Assembly (NCBI GenBank): GCA_004154925.1
Contig: QJNS01000175.1
Coordinates: 1 to 64,000 of the forward strand
Length of the DNA stretch: 64,000 nt
Origin: Monosporascus cannonballus
Taxonomy: Eukaryota; Ascomycota; Sordariomycetes; Xylariales
Reading direction: 5' to 3'
The position numbers and the translations under genes are program-made. Below the pieces are notes generated by a model. That model worked only from the letters and a program-made list of their open reading frames with translations, was not told the origin of the DNA and ran no database searches. Shown here in pieces: positions 13,529 through 24,109 of the stretch; position 1 is the stretch's first letter; the number at the start of each line of letters is the position of its first letter.

Positions 13529-15886
13529 TACTTACGTCCGAATTACAATCAAAAAGCGAATAGGTTCCTAGGCGTGCAAAATAATCCTTTTTACTAAATA
13601 TTAACAAACGTATAATATATTTTTAATATTTTTTACTAAAATCGTAATATAACTAGAAACCGGGCGACATCCAAATAGCGTTACCGGACCTAATAAAGGA
13701 ATAGAAAAAAAAAGTAATAAAGAATATCGTCTGCTATCGAAATAATCGGAGGCAGTACGAATATCTAATTAAATAAAAAAGCTGGCCCGCTAAGTATAAT
13801 ACGTAAAAACCTCAAAAGCATTTCGAATACGCGCTTTAGATATTATAGCGTTATAAGAAAAAAGTTAAATACGTTTATAGGAAATAGAACGATCTAAAGA
13901 TCGTAAAACAATAATAACTTTTTCGAAAATCGGCTATTTAAGAAATATAAAGTTATAAAAAATAACTTTAAGCAAAATTAAAATATCAAACTTAAAATAT
14001 TAATTATATAATTACTTTAAGACTTTTGACAAACAATTACCTTATTATATACTAGTCAAAAATCGACCGACTAAATAACTACTAAATAAATACACGAATT
14101 AGAATATAACCGAAAACTAAGCAGCGATATAAAAAGATTCGAACCTTTATCTTAAGCATAAGCCTGTATTTAATTATCGAATTTTATATTAATCAAGATA
14201 CAATAAACCAAACTATAATTCCCTCGTAAATTAAATAAAAGGCGAATAGAAATCAACAAATAACGCAAAAATATTCGAATTTTTATTTCGAAAATAAAAT
14301 TTTGCATCTAGTTATTAAGCTTTACGTTAATTAGCTCTGCGTAGATGTATTGGAGAAATTAATATAAGAATATCGAAAAAAAATCGAAAAATATATAACG
14401 GCAAAAAACGGATACGTTTATTAATTTTATTAGATGTAAAACTCGAAAGGAACTCGAAAGCGTCTTATTTCTTACGAAAAACAAAGGCTAGATAACAGGA
14501 GTATAATCGATTACTAATCGAAAACAGATTGCCGTCTTTAAAATATTTAAAGTACCTAAACTTAGTAATAGCCTTATCGAATAAAAATAATAATTATAAT
14601 TATTAATAAATATTAAAGCCTTATTAAAACGATAGAAAACGGTGGAAAATATTCATAAATAGAGAACGTAATAGCATAACGTCTTTCGAAAAAAAATTTA
14701 TTTATAAAAGTACTATAGAATTACGCCTAATCGAAAACTAACTGCAAAATAATAAGGAAAAAAATTAAAATACTTATAAATATAACTTAAATTGATAAAC
14801 CAATAAAATAACGTTAAAATTAAACCGTTATAAATATAACGAATAATTGAAAATTTATTTTCAATACGGAAAGAAAACGATATTTCTTAATAATAACCGC
14901 CTTAAGGGCGAATTCGATTTTGCGAAGGACGTGGATTCGACAACCGATTGCAAATACGTTATCGCATACGGATTCGGTATCTACAGTACGAGCCGTCTTA
15001 AATTCGTTAATTAATTCTTAGTTTTCAATATCAAAATAAACGATAATTTAAGTAACGCCTTTAAAAACCACCGATATTTAAACGGAAATTAAACGGCGAC
15101 ATTAACGATAATAAAAATAAATATTTATTATAGGAAAAGTTTTATAATAATAATTAATTACGATATAATTTAAAATACTCGAAGCCTAAACGTAAATCTT
15201 ACGATAAGCGAAATAACGTTATATTACGTAAATATAGTACGGCTTATTACCGCTTATAGTACGATTAAGATTCGGCTTATTATTGACGTTAAAAAGTGGC
15301 GCTTAAAAGGTTTCCAGCTATTATCAGTATAAAAATATTATTTTTCATAAAACTACTTACGAAAGATAAATATAATGAATAAAGATAAGACGGAAACCGT
15401 ACGCAAAAAGAACGGAAATAAAAATGCGAAAAAGAAAGAAAAAAATAAATAAAATAAAGTCACAAATTGAATAAAAATAAGACATTAAACGGAATATAAT
15501 TAGTTAATACAATACGTATTAATTACTACGATATTTGCGCGTAATATAATATAACTTACGTACTTATATATGGAAAACCTTCGATTACTATACGTAATCT
15601 AATCTGTAACCAAGCTATATTAATTTATTAATATTTTTAAGAACTAACAGCTTAAAAAAAGAAAATAATTATAAAAATACAGCTCTTATAGGGCTGCGGC
15701 TAATATCCGACCAGTTACAGACTTATGCGCCAGCATAAATAACTATCTGGCAGCTAGTAAGAAACGCTAGATAGAAGTAATCTAATATACTTACTTCTTG
15801 GAATACGCTTTACGACAAGTTGGGAATCATCTTATTCTAGCCGTCAGCTATATATTATCTTACACCAATTTAAAACAAACAGTTTT
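13529..15886. other. Unclassified AT-rich decayed repeat sequence
   Basis: No gene of ordinary composition is present. The stretch is TA-rich with a few surviving GC-richer patches (for example about 14890-15000 and 15690-15790), which is how RIP-degraded transposons look elsewhere in the window. I could not match it to the copia, gypsy or mariner copies here, nor find convincing terminal repeats. Confidence 0.55.
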
Positions 15887-16535
15887 TATATTTTATATAT
15901 ACGCTAAATATAAACTAATACGGATATAAGAATTTTTTGAAATTATTTGGATAATAATTAGGGCTAATATAATTAATTTGAAATTCGATAAAATTATCGA
16001 CTATAAAGCTTTTATAGCTGCGACAGCGCAAATACCGCGTATATTATTTTGCCATAGGCCGTCCAAGAATAACTCTGTATAGAAAAGTTCGTCCAGTTAT
16101 ACTTTTACCTGTACGAGCTGTTATTATTACGTCGTAGTTATGAAAAGATTGAGAGTAGCTAAGTCCGAAACGTTTTTATAGCTGTAACGTAGTTAATTTA
16201 AGTCCGATAAGTTTAATACTTTATATACGCGCTAGATATAAGCTAATATATATATATATAGAATTTTTTTCGAAATTTTTAAAAAAAGGTTAGAATTAAT
16301 ACGGTTAAATTTAGATTTAGGAAATAGGCGACCGCAACGCCCTCATAGCTGCGACAGCACAATTACCGGTCGCATCATCGTATACCGGGCTTCTCTAGTA
16401 TATTTTGTATGAGAAACGCCCGTCCAGCAATTTTTTGGCCGTACGGGCTGTTATTCTTACGTCGTGGCTATAAGAAGATTAGAGTTCGCTAAGTTTAGAA
16501 CGTCCTTATAGCAATAACGCAATAATTATAACTCG
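15887..16535. repeat. Two-copy tandem repeat, period about 327 bp
   Basis: Copy 1 (about 15887-16210) and copy 2 (about 16211-16535) follow each other directly. Anchors include GCTGCGACAGC at about 16017 and 16346, the phrase GAGCTGTTATTATTACGTCG against GGGCTGTTATTCTTACGTCG, and matching ends near 16180 and 16510. Differences are mostly C/T and G/A. No coding meaning is evident. Confidence 0.8.
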
Positions 16536-17000
16536 TACGAGCAAAAACACAGCTAAACGGGCTTTTCCAATACCGAATTATCTTTAGAAAATCTATGGCT
16601 AAATATTATATACAATAATTACGTTATTACAACTATAAAATATTTCGAATTAAAAATAGTACTAATTAAGAATTTTTACTTTTTTAATATTTTAACTAAA
16701 TTACTCTCGATTTAAAAATTTTATATACTGTTAAAAAACCTTTTTAGGACTTTATATAAATGTATTTTTTTTTTATTTTTTTTTAAATTTTTTTAAATTT
16801 TTTTATTTTTTTTTAATTTTTTTAATTTTTTTTTAAAATTTTTTTTAAATTTTTTTTAATTTTTTTTAATTTTTTTTAATTTTTTTTTTTAATTTTTTTA
16901 ATTTTTTTTTTAATTTTTTAAAAAAATTAAATAAAAAATAATAATAATTAAGGCCAAAAAATTATAACTTGCTATTAGGCCCTATTTTAAAGGTTTTGTT
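16536..17000. repeat. T-rich low-complexity tract and AT-rich border
   Basis: From about 16766 to 16925 the strand is almost only T runs of 5-10 broken by A or AA. Flanking sequence is AT-rich without genes. This is the left border of the gene island. Confidence 0.85.
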
Positions 17001-17636
17001 ATTTTTATAGGTTTTTTGCAAATTAGGTTAGCGTGATATTAAAAGTTACTTAGCCACAGCTGCGGTGCAGACGCAGCCACAACTACTAAAATAGGATCTA
17101 ATTCTAATAAGACAAGTAAAACCCATAATCTATTTTAGGCAAAGACGGAAAGTGTCTATGAGCTATCTACTTTATATACATAATGTCCTCGTTTTAATGT
17201 AGTGAATCTGCGAACGGAATGGACGAGGGTTATTGTATCGAAAATCTGTGAGATAACGAGGGTGCGACGCTAACCACAATATCAAAAGGTCTGGGCTATA
17301 TCAGCAACTAGGTAATTTTCTTGATATTTGGAGACGTCTTATCAGGATATATAGGGTCCTGTTCTAGCCCTTTTTGGGTCTAGGGGGCTGCATTATCTTA
17401 CAAAATCCCGCTCTTTAGAAACGATTTCCGCATTTGGAAAATGACTCGTCCCAGATAGGAAACTATAGGTAAGCGTATTGTAGGTCCGTGCGTATGGGCC
17501 TAAAACACACTGTCCAATTGACCTGTCGGAGACTGTCTCCTTTAAACTTTAGTCTAAGCCACTGCATTTTCGACATCTGACATGAACACCTCTCAGCAGC
17601 CGAACATTGCCACCACAACGTTGCACTTTTGCACGG
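17001..17636 (+). promoter_or_regulatory. 5' flank of the Rrn9-domain gene with an overlapping upstream ORF
   Basis: Ordinary-composition sequence without a gene. An upstream ATG at 17582 opens a 25-codon frame that ends with TGA at 17657-17659, past the main ATGs at 17637/17640 and in another frame. If the transcript starts upstream of 17582, this uORF would overlap and could dampen translation of the main frame. No convincing TATA element was seen. Confidence 0.35.
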
Positions 17637-19827
17637 ATGATGGCATCATACCCAAATGATTTGGACGAGTATGAGCCTTCGTCAGACTCGGGTGATGAGC
17701 GCCCCAACCGGTGGCATGGCCCTCCGTCCACCTGGCAAGAGATGAACAGTGAAGAGATCGATACCCTCGCTGCGCTGAACGAGCTTCGCAATCGGGATCT
17801 GTCGATCCATTTATACAATGCCTTCGCGCTTAAGCAAAGGCACAGACAGCCACCCAGCAACGGTTTGCCAGTCGCAGGTCAAGTATGAATTTGTCCATCT
17901 TACCACCTACCCAGACAGATCCGTTGCTAGGCGCGTCCTGACATGTCTATATGTGTCTGATGGCTAAACCGCGTATTCCTAGGACGTCAACGCAGCGACA
18001 GGACAGAAAGTCCTAGGGGATGATTGGGTGCCGCAGCGTTCATGGACCGCGTGGCCGATGGTAGCCGGCATGGTTCCGGCGCCAGACTTCGTGCCAAGGG
18101 CGGACGATGCGGATGACAAGTATACCACGAGGAGTCCAGTCGCGGAATTTCCGAGCACTGCACTCGAAGAAGCCGTCTCGGCTGCCGTCTTGCGGACAGC
18201 CAAGGAGAAATTCGAGAGTCGGCCTTGGCATGTGGAGGCATCTGACGGGTCAAGCCTAGAACTGGAAGTCAGCGGCGCAGAGTCCAGCGACGCCGACGAG
18301 AGCGAGGCCAAGTCTATCCTCTCAAATAATAGGTCGCGATCCCGTTCCAGATCGATCAAGCGGGAGAGCGACGCTGGAAGCGAAAGCGCAGGCGAACACA
18401 TGGAAGTCAAGAGTTCTGACGACAGAAAGTGGACGAACCCGCTGCCGCTCGAGAATCACCGTCTTCGGCCTGTAGTCTCGACGGATGACGACATGTCGTA
18501 CGCCCTGCTTCGTCCCTCAGTCCGGCATATTCTCAGCAAGCTTGACGCAACGCTATCAATTCTGCACGTCGCACAGGAGTCGGCAATGAATTATCTATCG
18601 GATTCGGCCGATTCAGACGCATCAGGATCTTCTCGTCTCAGTCGAACGCTCTCTCGGGAAGGATCGCAATCTGCAGGGAAGAGAAAGCGAGGTAGGCCCC
18701 GCAAAGACGGTACTCCGTCGAAGAACGGAGGATCAGTACCACCAGGGGAAGCCAGTGGTGATCGCGGCGCTGCAACCAGCCGGGAACCCTCCGTCTTAGC
18801 AGCGTCCGCACAACGAAGTGATCCCCACGGGGACGGGGACAAGAAAAATACGAGACGAGGAAGGCCGAGGAAGACATACGAGCGCCTGCCAGATGAGAGC
18901 GACATGGACTACGCTATTCGTATTGCGAGAATACAGAAAAAGCCCATTCCTACCTTTTCGGAACCGGATTCGGGTGACGAAGCCGGCAGAGACAGTGCCG
19001 ACGAAAAGGCGGCACGAAAGACTCAGAGGCCCAAACGGAAGGTGGCTGAGGAATCTTCGCCGGAACACCCGAAGAGCAAGAGAGGCCTAAAGGGTTGGTG
19101 GAAAGGCCGCGCGAAACTCCGAGATTGGAAAGACGTCCTCGGTGCGGCAGCGCTGGCTGGTTTTCCTCCCCAAGCAGTCGACAGAGCGGCTCGGAGATGC
19201 GCCGACCTATTTGGCCAAAGTATGGAGCTCCATACCCTCGTAGAAGGGCCCGCCGACCAGAGGGGTCAGGTTAAAACTACGAAATACGTGCCGGGGATTT
19301 CTCTACCGCCGCTGCTAGAGCCCGAGGATGACTACGAACCTCCCCCTCAGGCTCGTCAAGTCCGGGCGCCGAGCTTCGCCGCGGGTATCACATCGGAAGG
19401 GGAGCGTGGTTCCTCACGCGGGCGATCGAGAAGCGCCTCAAACAACAGCATTAGAAGTAGATCTCGATCCGCATCGGCGGGGGGTTCCCATTTCTGTCAC
19501 TTCCACGATTGTCCCCGCGCCAGGGAAGGTTTTTCGCGGCGGCCGAATCTCCTCCGACATTTGAAACTGGTCCACGGCTTCGAAGGCGACGCTCTGCCGG
19601 TCGAGGTCGACAGCGAAGACGAGATATACGGGGGGGTGCACGTGGACGGCTTCTTGAAACCGATCAAGATCCGGCCGGGCTGGAGAGCGAGTGATGCGGC
19701 GGAGGAGCCGCGGAAGCGCAGACGCGGCCTTTCGCGCAAAAGCTCTGCTTCCGAGACAGACGGAGGACGCGTCCCTGACGGCACGACCGGAGCTGTTGAT
19801 GTAGGCGTGGAGCAGGACGATTGGTAG
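17637..19827 (+). CDS. Rrn9-domain protein with AT-hooks and C2H2 finger (Pol I initiation factor-like)
   Basis: Two exons, 17637-17882 and 17983-19827 (stop included), give 696 aa; the 100-nt intron has a GTATGA donor, a CTAAAC branch-like site and a TAG acceptor, and the frame joins cleanly. The start is the first of two adjacent ATGs (17637/17640). The N-terminal part (about 25-120) has the fungal Rrn9 pattern PPSTW...LRNRDLSIHLYNAFALK and, across the splice, W-AWPM. A middle segment (about 253-275, SYALLRPSVRHIL) and one at about 453-500 (LRDWKDVLGAAALAGF, then a conserved ARRCA-LFG) also fit that family. Two AT-hooks RGRPRK lie at about 318-323 and 374-379. A C2H2 finger uses Cys587, Cys592, His608 and His613. 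Acidic, Ser-rich and SR stretches fill the rest. In yeast Rrn9 is a subunit of the upstream activating factor for rDNA transcription, so a nuclear/nucleolar DNA-bound role is inferred. Family assignment is from remembered pattern, not a search. The 3' end faces the next gene with a 90-bp gap. Confidence 0.8.
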
Positions 19828-19917
19828 AATATCCCATTAGGCATTAACACAGTGCTAGCTAACACCGCAAATATCAAAAGCTCTTAATCCATTGTGTTGT
19901 AAGAATCTAGCTGTGCA

Positions 19918-20777
19918 TCACGACTGCTTTGCAGCGAACTGCCTTTCGACCTCGTCGGCGAAATCGCCGAGGGTATCGAACCGCCACTCGAATGCCGTTT
20001 TGTCCTTCAGCTCGCCATACTCCCCACCGATGCCGCCCCGCCCATCCCTGTCGCCGCCCCGCGAGATCCACACGCTCCGCAGGCCGAGCTCCTTAGCGGG
20101 GACGTGGTCAGCGCGCAGGCTGCGCGCCACGTGCAGTAGGTCGCCCCTCTCCTTGTCGATCCCCAAGTCGCGCCGCGCGTTCCCGAACAGGTACTCGAAG
20201 CTCTCGCGCGCCGGCTTGTAGCTGCCGGCGTCCTGCGCCGTATAGACGGCGGCGAACTCGACGGGCGCCAGTTGTTTCGTCACGGTCGCCCGGATGTTGA
20301 CGTTGTCTACGTTGGACAGGATGATCAGCTTGTAGCGCCGCGCCAACCTCTGCAGCGCCGGCACCGTGTCCGCGAAGGGCCGCCACGTCCCCGGCGAGTT
20401 TCCGAACAGCTCCGCCACGCTGTCCGGTAGCGGCAGGCCGAGCTCCGCGGCAAACTTGTTCAGGGCCTCCGCGAGCAGCTCGTTGTAGGGCAGCCTGGGA
20501 TGGGTGCGCTGCAGGTCCTGTTCTATCGCGCCGAGGCGCGACAGGGCTTCCGTCGGCGGGTCCTTGTTGAGCGGATGCTCCGGTGGCAGCTGCGTCGTCA
20601 GCCCGCGCAGCGTCGAGAGGATGCCCGTTTCCCAATCTATGAGCGTGCCGTAGACATCGAAGCTGCCGTTACCTCTTAGCTGATCCGCGTGGAAGAAGTT
20701 GAACTAGCCCGATGGGAGCGCACCTACCTTAGGGCTTTGAAGGTAGTGAGGTTGGGATATCCATTGCCAGATGACAT
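19918..20777 (-). CDS. Haloacid dehalogenase-like hydrolase, type II (HAD superfamily)
   Basis: Two exons: 20777-20728 (50 nt) and 20662-19918, joined across a 65-nt intron (GTAGGT donor, CTAAG branch-like site, CAG acceptor), give 264 aa. The tiny first exon is needed because the large frame has no ATG before the catalytic motif; joining makes KALSFDVYGTLIDWE, the usual start of fungal type II enzymes. HAD motif I is DVYGT with nucleophile Asp19; motif II is ILSN with Ser133; the motif III Lys is in SYKP (Lys166); motif IV Asp is in RADHVPAKELGL (Asp202). The length is typical. Such enzymes hydrolyse small halo- or phospho-substrates through an aspartyl-ester intermediate; the substrate here is unknown. 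No signal peptide is seen, so it is probably cytosolic. The gene is tail-to-tail with the Rrn9-like gene. Confidence 0.92.
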
Positions 20778-21365
20778 TTTGGGATGGGTATATGAATGCT
20801 CCGAGCAAGGATCGGGATTATTTCCGGCTCTGAACTACAGTCTACTTTTACAAATGCTGGAGATAGCCTCCCTACCTGAAGAATCGACGCGGTCTTATGA
20901 TTGTGAGAATTTCCCAATCCCATACGGCGAACATCGCTTATTCTTGTGCTTACCCTCCCCCACACTGCTCTCTCCGCAACTCATATGCGTTGCTGACATC
21001 GCATGTCAAACCCCTCATGTCTGCAAGTGTTACCCCAATACAAATCTAGATCTCCGCCAATAGAAGCAGGGCAAGCAACTGGTCTGTCCCCGCCTCTCAG
21101 TGGCCCCAAGCCTGAATCGCAACCGTCTTAGCTCTTATGACCGTAAGACGGTCGCGATATTACCTGAGAATAATAAATATAGTGAAAGAACGGGTATATT
21201 ACGGAGAAGCCCTCGGTAGTTGTGACCTTACTGTGCTCCTCCCCATTTTCCATCCCGGCAAAGACAATAAGTCACATATTGCTACCATCTCAAAATGTGG
21301 ATGGACCTCACGACCAACTTTCCACCCAACTGTTTGGTTGCAAAGCTGAACATTCCAAAACAGTA
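20778..21365. other. Intergenic, no gene seen
   Basis: Ordinary composition. Short frames occur, but none shows a family pattern, splice-consistent extension or coding character. It should contain the promoter of the HAD hydrolase, which reads leftwards from 20777. Confidence 0.5.
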
Positions 21366-21935
21366 TTACCACTGACAGGTGTTGAGCATTGGATATCCGG
21401 GTCCTAGTTGCCGAAAGTGATTGCCGTCCACGCCGTACGCGAGGGTGGCTACATGGGCCTCCTTTCCGTGACCGTCACAGAACCGGGGCGTGATATCTGC
21501 GATGATACGCAGACGGATGTCTCTGAGAGCATCCTCAGTTGACTGGGATACATCTGTCTTGGCTGAGCTATTAGCGTAGCATCATCCGTCATGATATCAT
21601 CGATATGGACGATTTTGACTGTGTTGTTAAGCTTGTGGAAACCAATATATGCCCAATGATCCCGAAGCAGGACAGCTCCAGCACGATCAGGCTATACCTG
21701 TCGAAACGCTTGTTGCTCTTGCGATAGCCCAGTAGATGCCCAGATGCCCTACACATACGTGTCGGAGATCCAGAATGCCTGGGTCTAAACTTCGCAAGTC
21801 GTACTCGGGACCCAAATCGAGACGCGGAAGCCATATTGGCTCAGCGGCGGCTAACGCCTTGGTCACTCCGGCCCAAGTCGCGGAGCACCCCCGGCTCCGG
21901 ATCGTTCAGAGAATATCCTGCACCACTTTCCTTTA
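21366..21935 (-). pseudogene. Broken gene of unknown function with C-to-T stop codons
   Basis: Reading leftwards from about 21935, one frame is protein-like to about 21560, then a one-base shift leads into a second frame that is clean for about 60 codons to TAA at 21366-21368. The first frame has stops at 21863-21865 (TGA), 21851-21853, 21785-21787, 21749-21751 and 21692-21694 (all TAG). Each returns to Arg or Gln by one T-to-C change, and the text between them is plausible protein (for example AFWISDTYV, GIWASTGLSQEQQAFRQV, LLRDHWAYIGFHKLNN, IVHIDDIMTDDATLIA). The second frame gives EDALRDIRLRIIADITPRFC, then DGHGKEAHVATLAYGVDG. A CAG acceptor-like site near 21922 may mark an upstream exon. 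I do not recognise the family. The pattern fits a once-functional single gene damaged by RIP-type C-to-T changes and one indel. Confidence 0.72.
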
Positions 21936-22727
21936 CTCCCCCTGTCTTGCGGTCACATTTACGTATGCCAATATTGTTGGCGTGCGCATGCGGCAGATCA
22001 CGGGGTAGCACTGCCGCGTTGTAGGCCTACTCATGAAAGCAGGAGCTTGGGGTTCTACTACTGCAGCGCACAACGATGGAACTACCATTTTGTTGAATTA
22101 GGAGTCGTTTTCAACTGAATGTGAACTAGCCATGGCGCCGGTAGACGAGGGAACAGTTACCCAAGGCCAGCCCAATTCACAGCCTATCTCAACTAGGCGG
22201 CTTCTTCGAGCCTTTGACCTCATCGAAAAGTCGACGATGACACCTATACGCCGCATCAGCAAAAGGAGTGCAACCACTACAACTGCCGAGGGCAATCCCA
22301 TCTCAAGCGCGAATTTATGGTTTAGACGGCCTAGTGACTGCGGCTCGAAATCCGGCTGCAGACCCGCCTCGGGATTTCTATCACAATCTTAAGTGTGATG
22401 GTTGGAAGATGTAGAGGTTTAACTGAAAGCACTACAAACAACTCCCCGAGCAACCCAGCGCTTCTTAGCACACGGAACAGCTAGGTGGGAATGAGATTTC
22501 CTGCATGTTCTGCCAGTGCTTTGGTGGAACGACTCCAGGGCTACTTCCAACATTTAAGGATAAATAGGAGGAATATTACATCTTTTGCAGCATACCCTAT
22601 GGAAATGAGGAATGAAAACGATACGAGTGTGTAATGCGGAATGTGATAAAGTCGAGCGATAGATTCAGGGCTGTCCGATGATCATGATATCCAAATAATA
22701 TCCCGGAAAACATTTTCAGGCCCCGCA
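21936..22727. other. Mostly intergenic; one doubtful small ORF
   Basis: An ATG frame on the + strand at 22132-22392 (86 aa) is rich in Thr, Ser and Arg (STRRLLRAF, RRISKRSATTTT) and has no recognisable domain, signal peptide or neighbour that would support it. I see no other gene. Sequence left of 22728 is the 3' flank of the lyase gene. Confidence 0.3.
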
Positions 22728-24020
22728 TTATTCGAGGCGGTAAAGCAGCGTTCCAAAGCCAAACTGGTCATATGCACCGCTCGTCGATCCGTAATCTGAG
22801 CCCCCGCCTTCAGCCCCATTGCCGTCTTCGACAACTACATCACGGTATGCAGCAGTCCAAGAAGCATCGAGGCCTTTAATCACGCCGTAGTGAGCGTAGA
22901 GCAGCTCGCCGATGGGACGAATCGAACCACGGCCGCTATCCGAAATCACAGTATGGTTGACCCCATCTGAGTTGTCATACGGAGCAAACGGGACGTCGTG
23001 GCCAGTATTATATTTAGACGAATATTCTGAACTGTATTGTGCATCGAGGTTAACATTGATCCAACGAGACGGAAGGGCTAGCCTTAGGGGCTTTTACTGG
23101 CGCCATGCTGCTGGCGTCGGGTCTGCGATGATGACTTACCCGGCTAAAATGAGATTGTCATTGGCAGCAAAGAGGTCCTCTCCCTGATTGTAGCTTTGCT
23201 GTGCCAAAACACCGAGCAGGGCGAAATCCAACATTGCGTGACCCTGGTCGCGTCCAGCCTCTTGGCCCTGGCCGAGCTTCTTGCCGCCTTCCTCTTCGTG
23301 AAGGAACCAGATCGCGTTCGTAACCGCACCGTTACCGGCACCGTTGTAGAAGTAATCGATGACCTCGTCGACCATACTCTGATTATCGGCTAGGACACCA
23401 ATCGCGTGCATACTGCACATATTGCACAGATCCCAGTTGGCCCAGTAGTGGTCGATTTCCGCCCCGTTGTGCTCGACCAAAAAGCGATGATTCATCGGGT
23501 AGAATATAGATGTCAGCATCTCAGTGAGATCCGAAAGTCCGGTCCAGCTCTCATACGTCCTCAGTATCTCGCCTACGTTCGCGAGCTGGTAACCATACAG
23601 GCCAGCTGCGAGGAATTTGTCGCTTGAGCCACTGATGGAGGCTAACGTAGAGGACCAGCTGTCGAGTGTGCTCGCGGCGGCATCAGCGTAGGTTACGTCG
23701 CCAGTAACCTTCCAGTAGATGGCATTGGCGTACGCCGAGGCGACGTCTCGGAAAAGGGACGCATAGTTCTCTGTGCATTCGACGTCCCAGCCCGTACCGC
23801 GGCACAGGACTTCCTGGGGGCTTGCGGTGTATTCGGGGTTAGCATGGCTGGCAAGCTTCTCCCATCCGGTAAGCCATGGCTCGGACTCCGCTTCGACCAG
23901 ACCCTTAATCCGCGCGAAGTCTGCTTCGGTGTGTAGAAGACCTGGGTGCTCCAAGGCTGCGCCTAGAGCAAATGCACTTAAACAGCACAGAAGGCCAGAA
24001 AGGAAATTCATCTTTGTCAT
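22728..24020 (-). CDS. Secreted alginate lyase-family polysaccharide lyase
   Basis: Two exons, 24020-23140 and 23031-22728, joined over a 108-nt intron (GTAAGT donor, TTAAC branch-like site, ACAG acceptor), give 394 aa. Joining produces NLILAG-SEYSSKYNTGHDVPF, the usual fungal continuation. Residues 1 to about 22 are a signal peptide (hydrophobic LSGLLCCLSAFALGAA), after which HPGLLHTEADFARIK starts the mature domain. Family landmarks are HYWANWDLCNM (191-201), EAGRDQGH (254-261) and, near the C terminus, GELLYAHY and DQFGFGTLLY. These match fungal alginate-lyase-superfamily (PF05426-like) proteins with an alpha/alpha-toroid fold. The enzyme is expected to act outside the cell by beta-elimination on a uronic-acid polymer; the real substrate (alginate, glucuronan or other) cannot be told. 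A second in-frame ATG is at codon 4. It is intact although broken genes lie on both sides. Confidence 0.92.
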
Positions 24021-24100
24021 TGGATTTCAGCAAGAGTTCTAATTCACAGTTTGCCACTCTGTATGGTCAAGGAATCTCTGTGAAGCGAAGAAAGAGCGTA

Positions 24101-24109
24101 CTTTATATA
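24101..24109 (-). promoter_or_regulatory. Probable TATA box of the lyase gene
   Basis: Reading leftwards, TATATAAAG lies 81-89 bp upstream of the lyase ATG (24020), a usual spacing for a fungal core promoter with a short leader. Confidence 0.5.

Noticed and set aside
18591..18905. Several frames of about 60-140 codons opposite or beside the Rrn9-like gene
   Set aside because: All lie within its exons in other frames, and none shows a domain.
20108..20635. 175-codon frame on the - strand, rich in Ala, Gly and Arg
   Set aside because: It overlaps the HAD hydrolase in another frame; its composition is that of a shadow of a GC-rich gene, while the real frame has all HAD motifs.
22132..22392. 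86-codon frame as a confident gene
   Set aside because: It has a good ATG but no domain, no homology pattern and no neighbouring support; kept only as a note.
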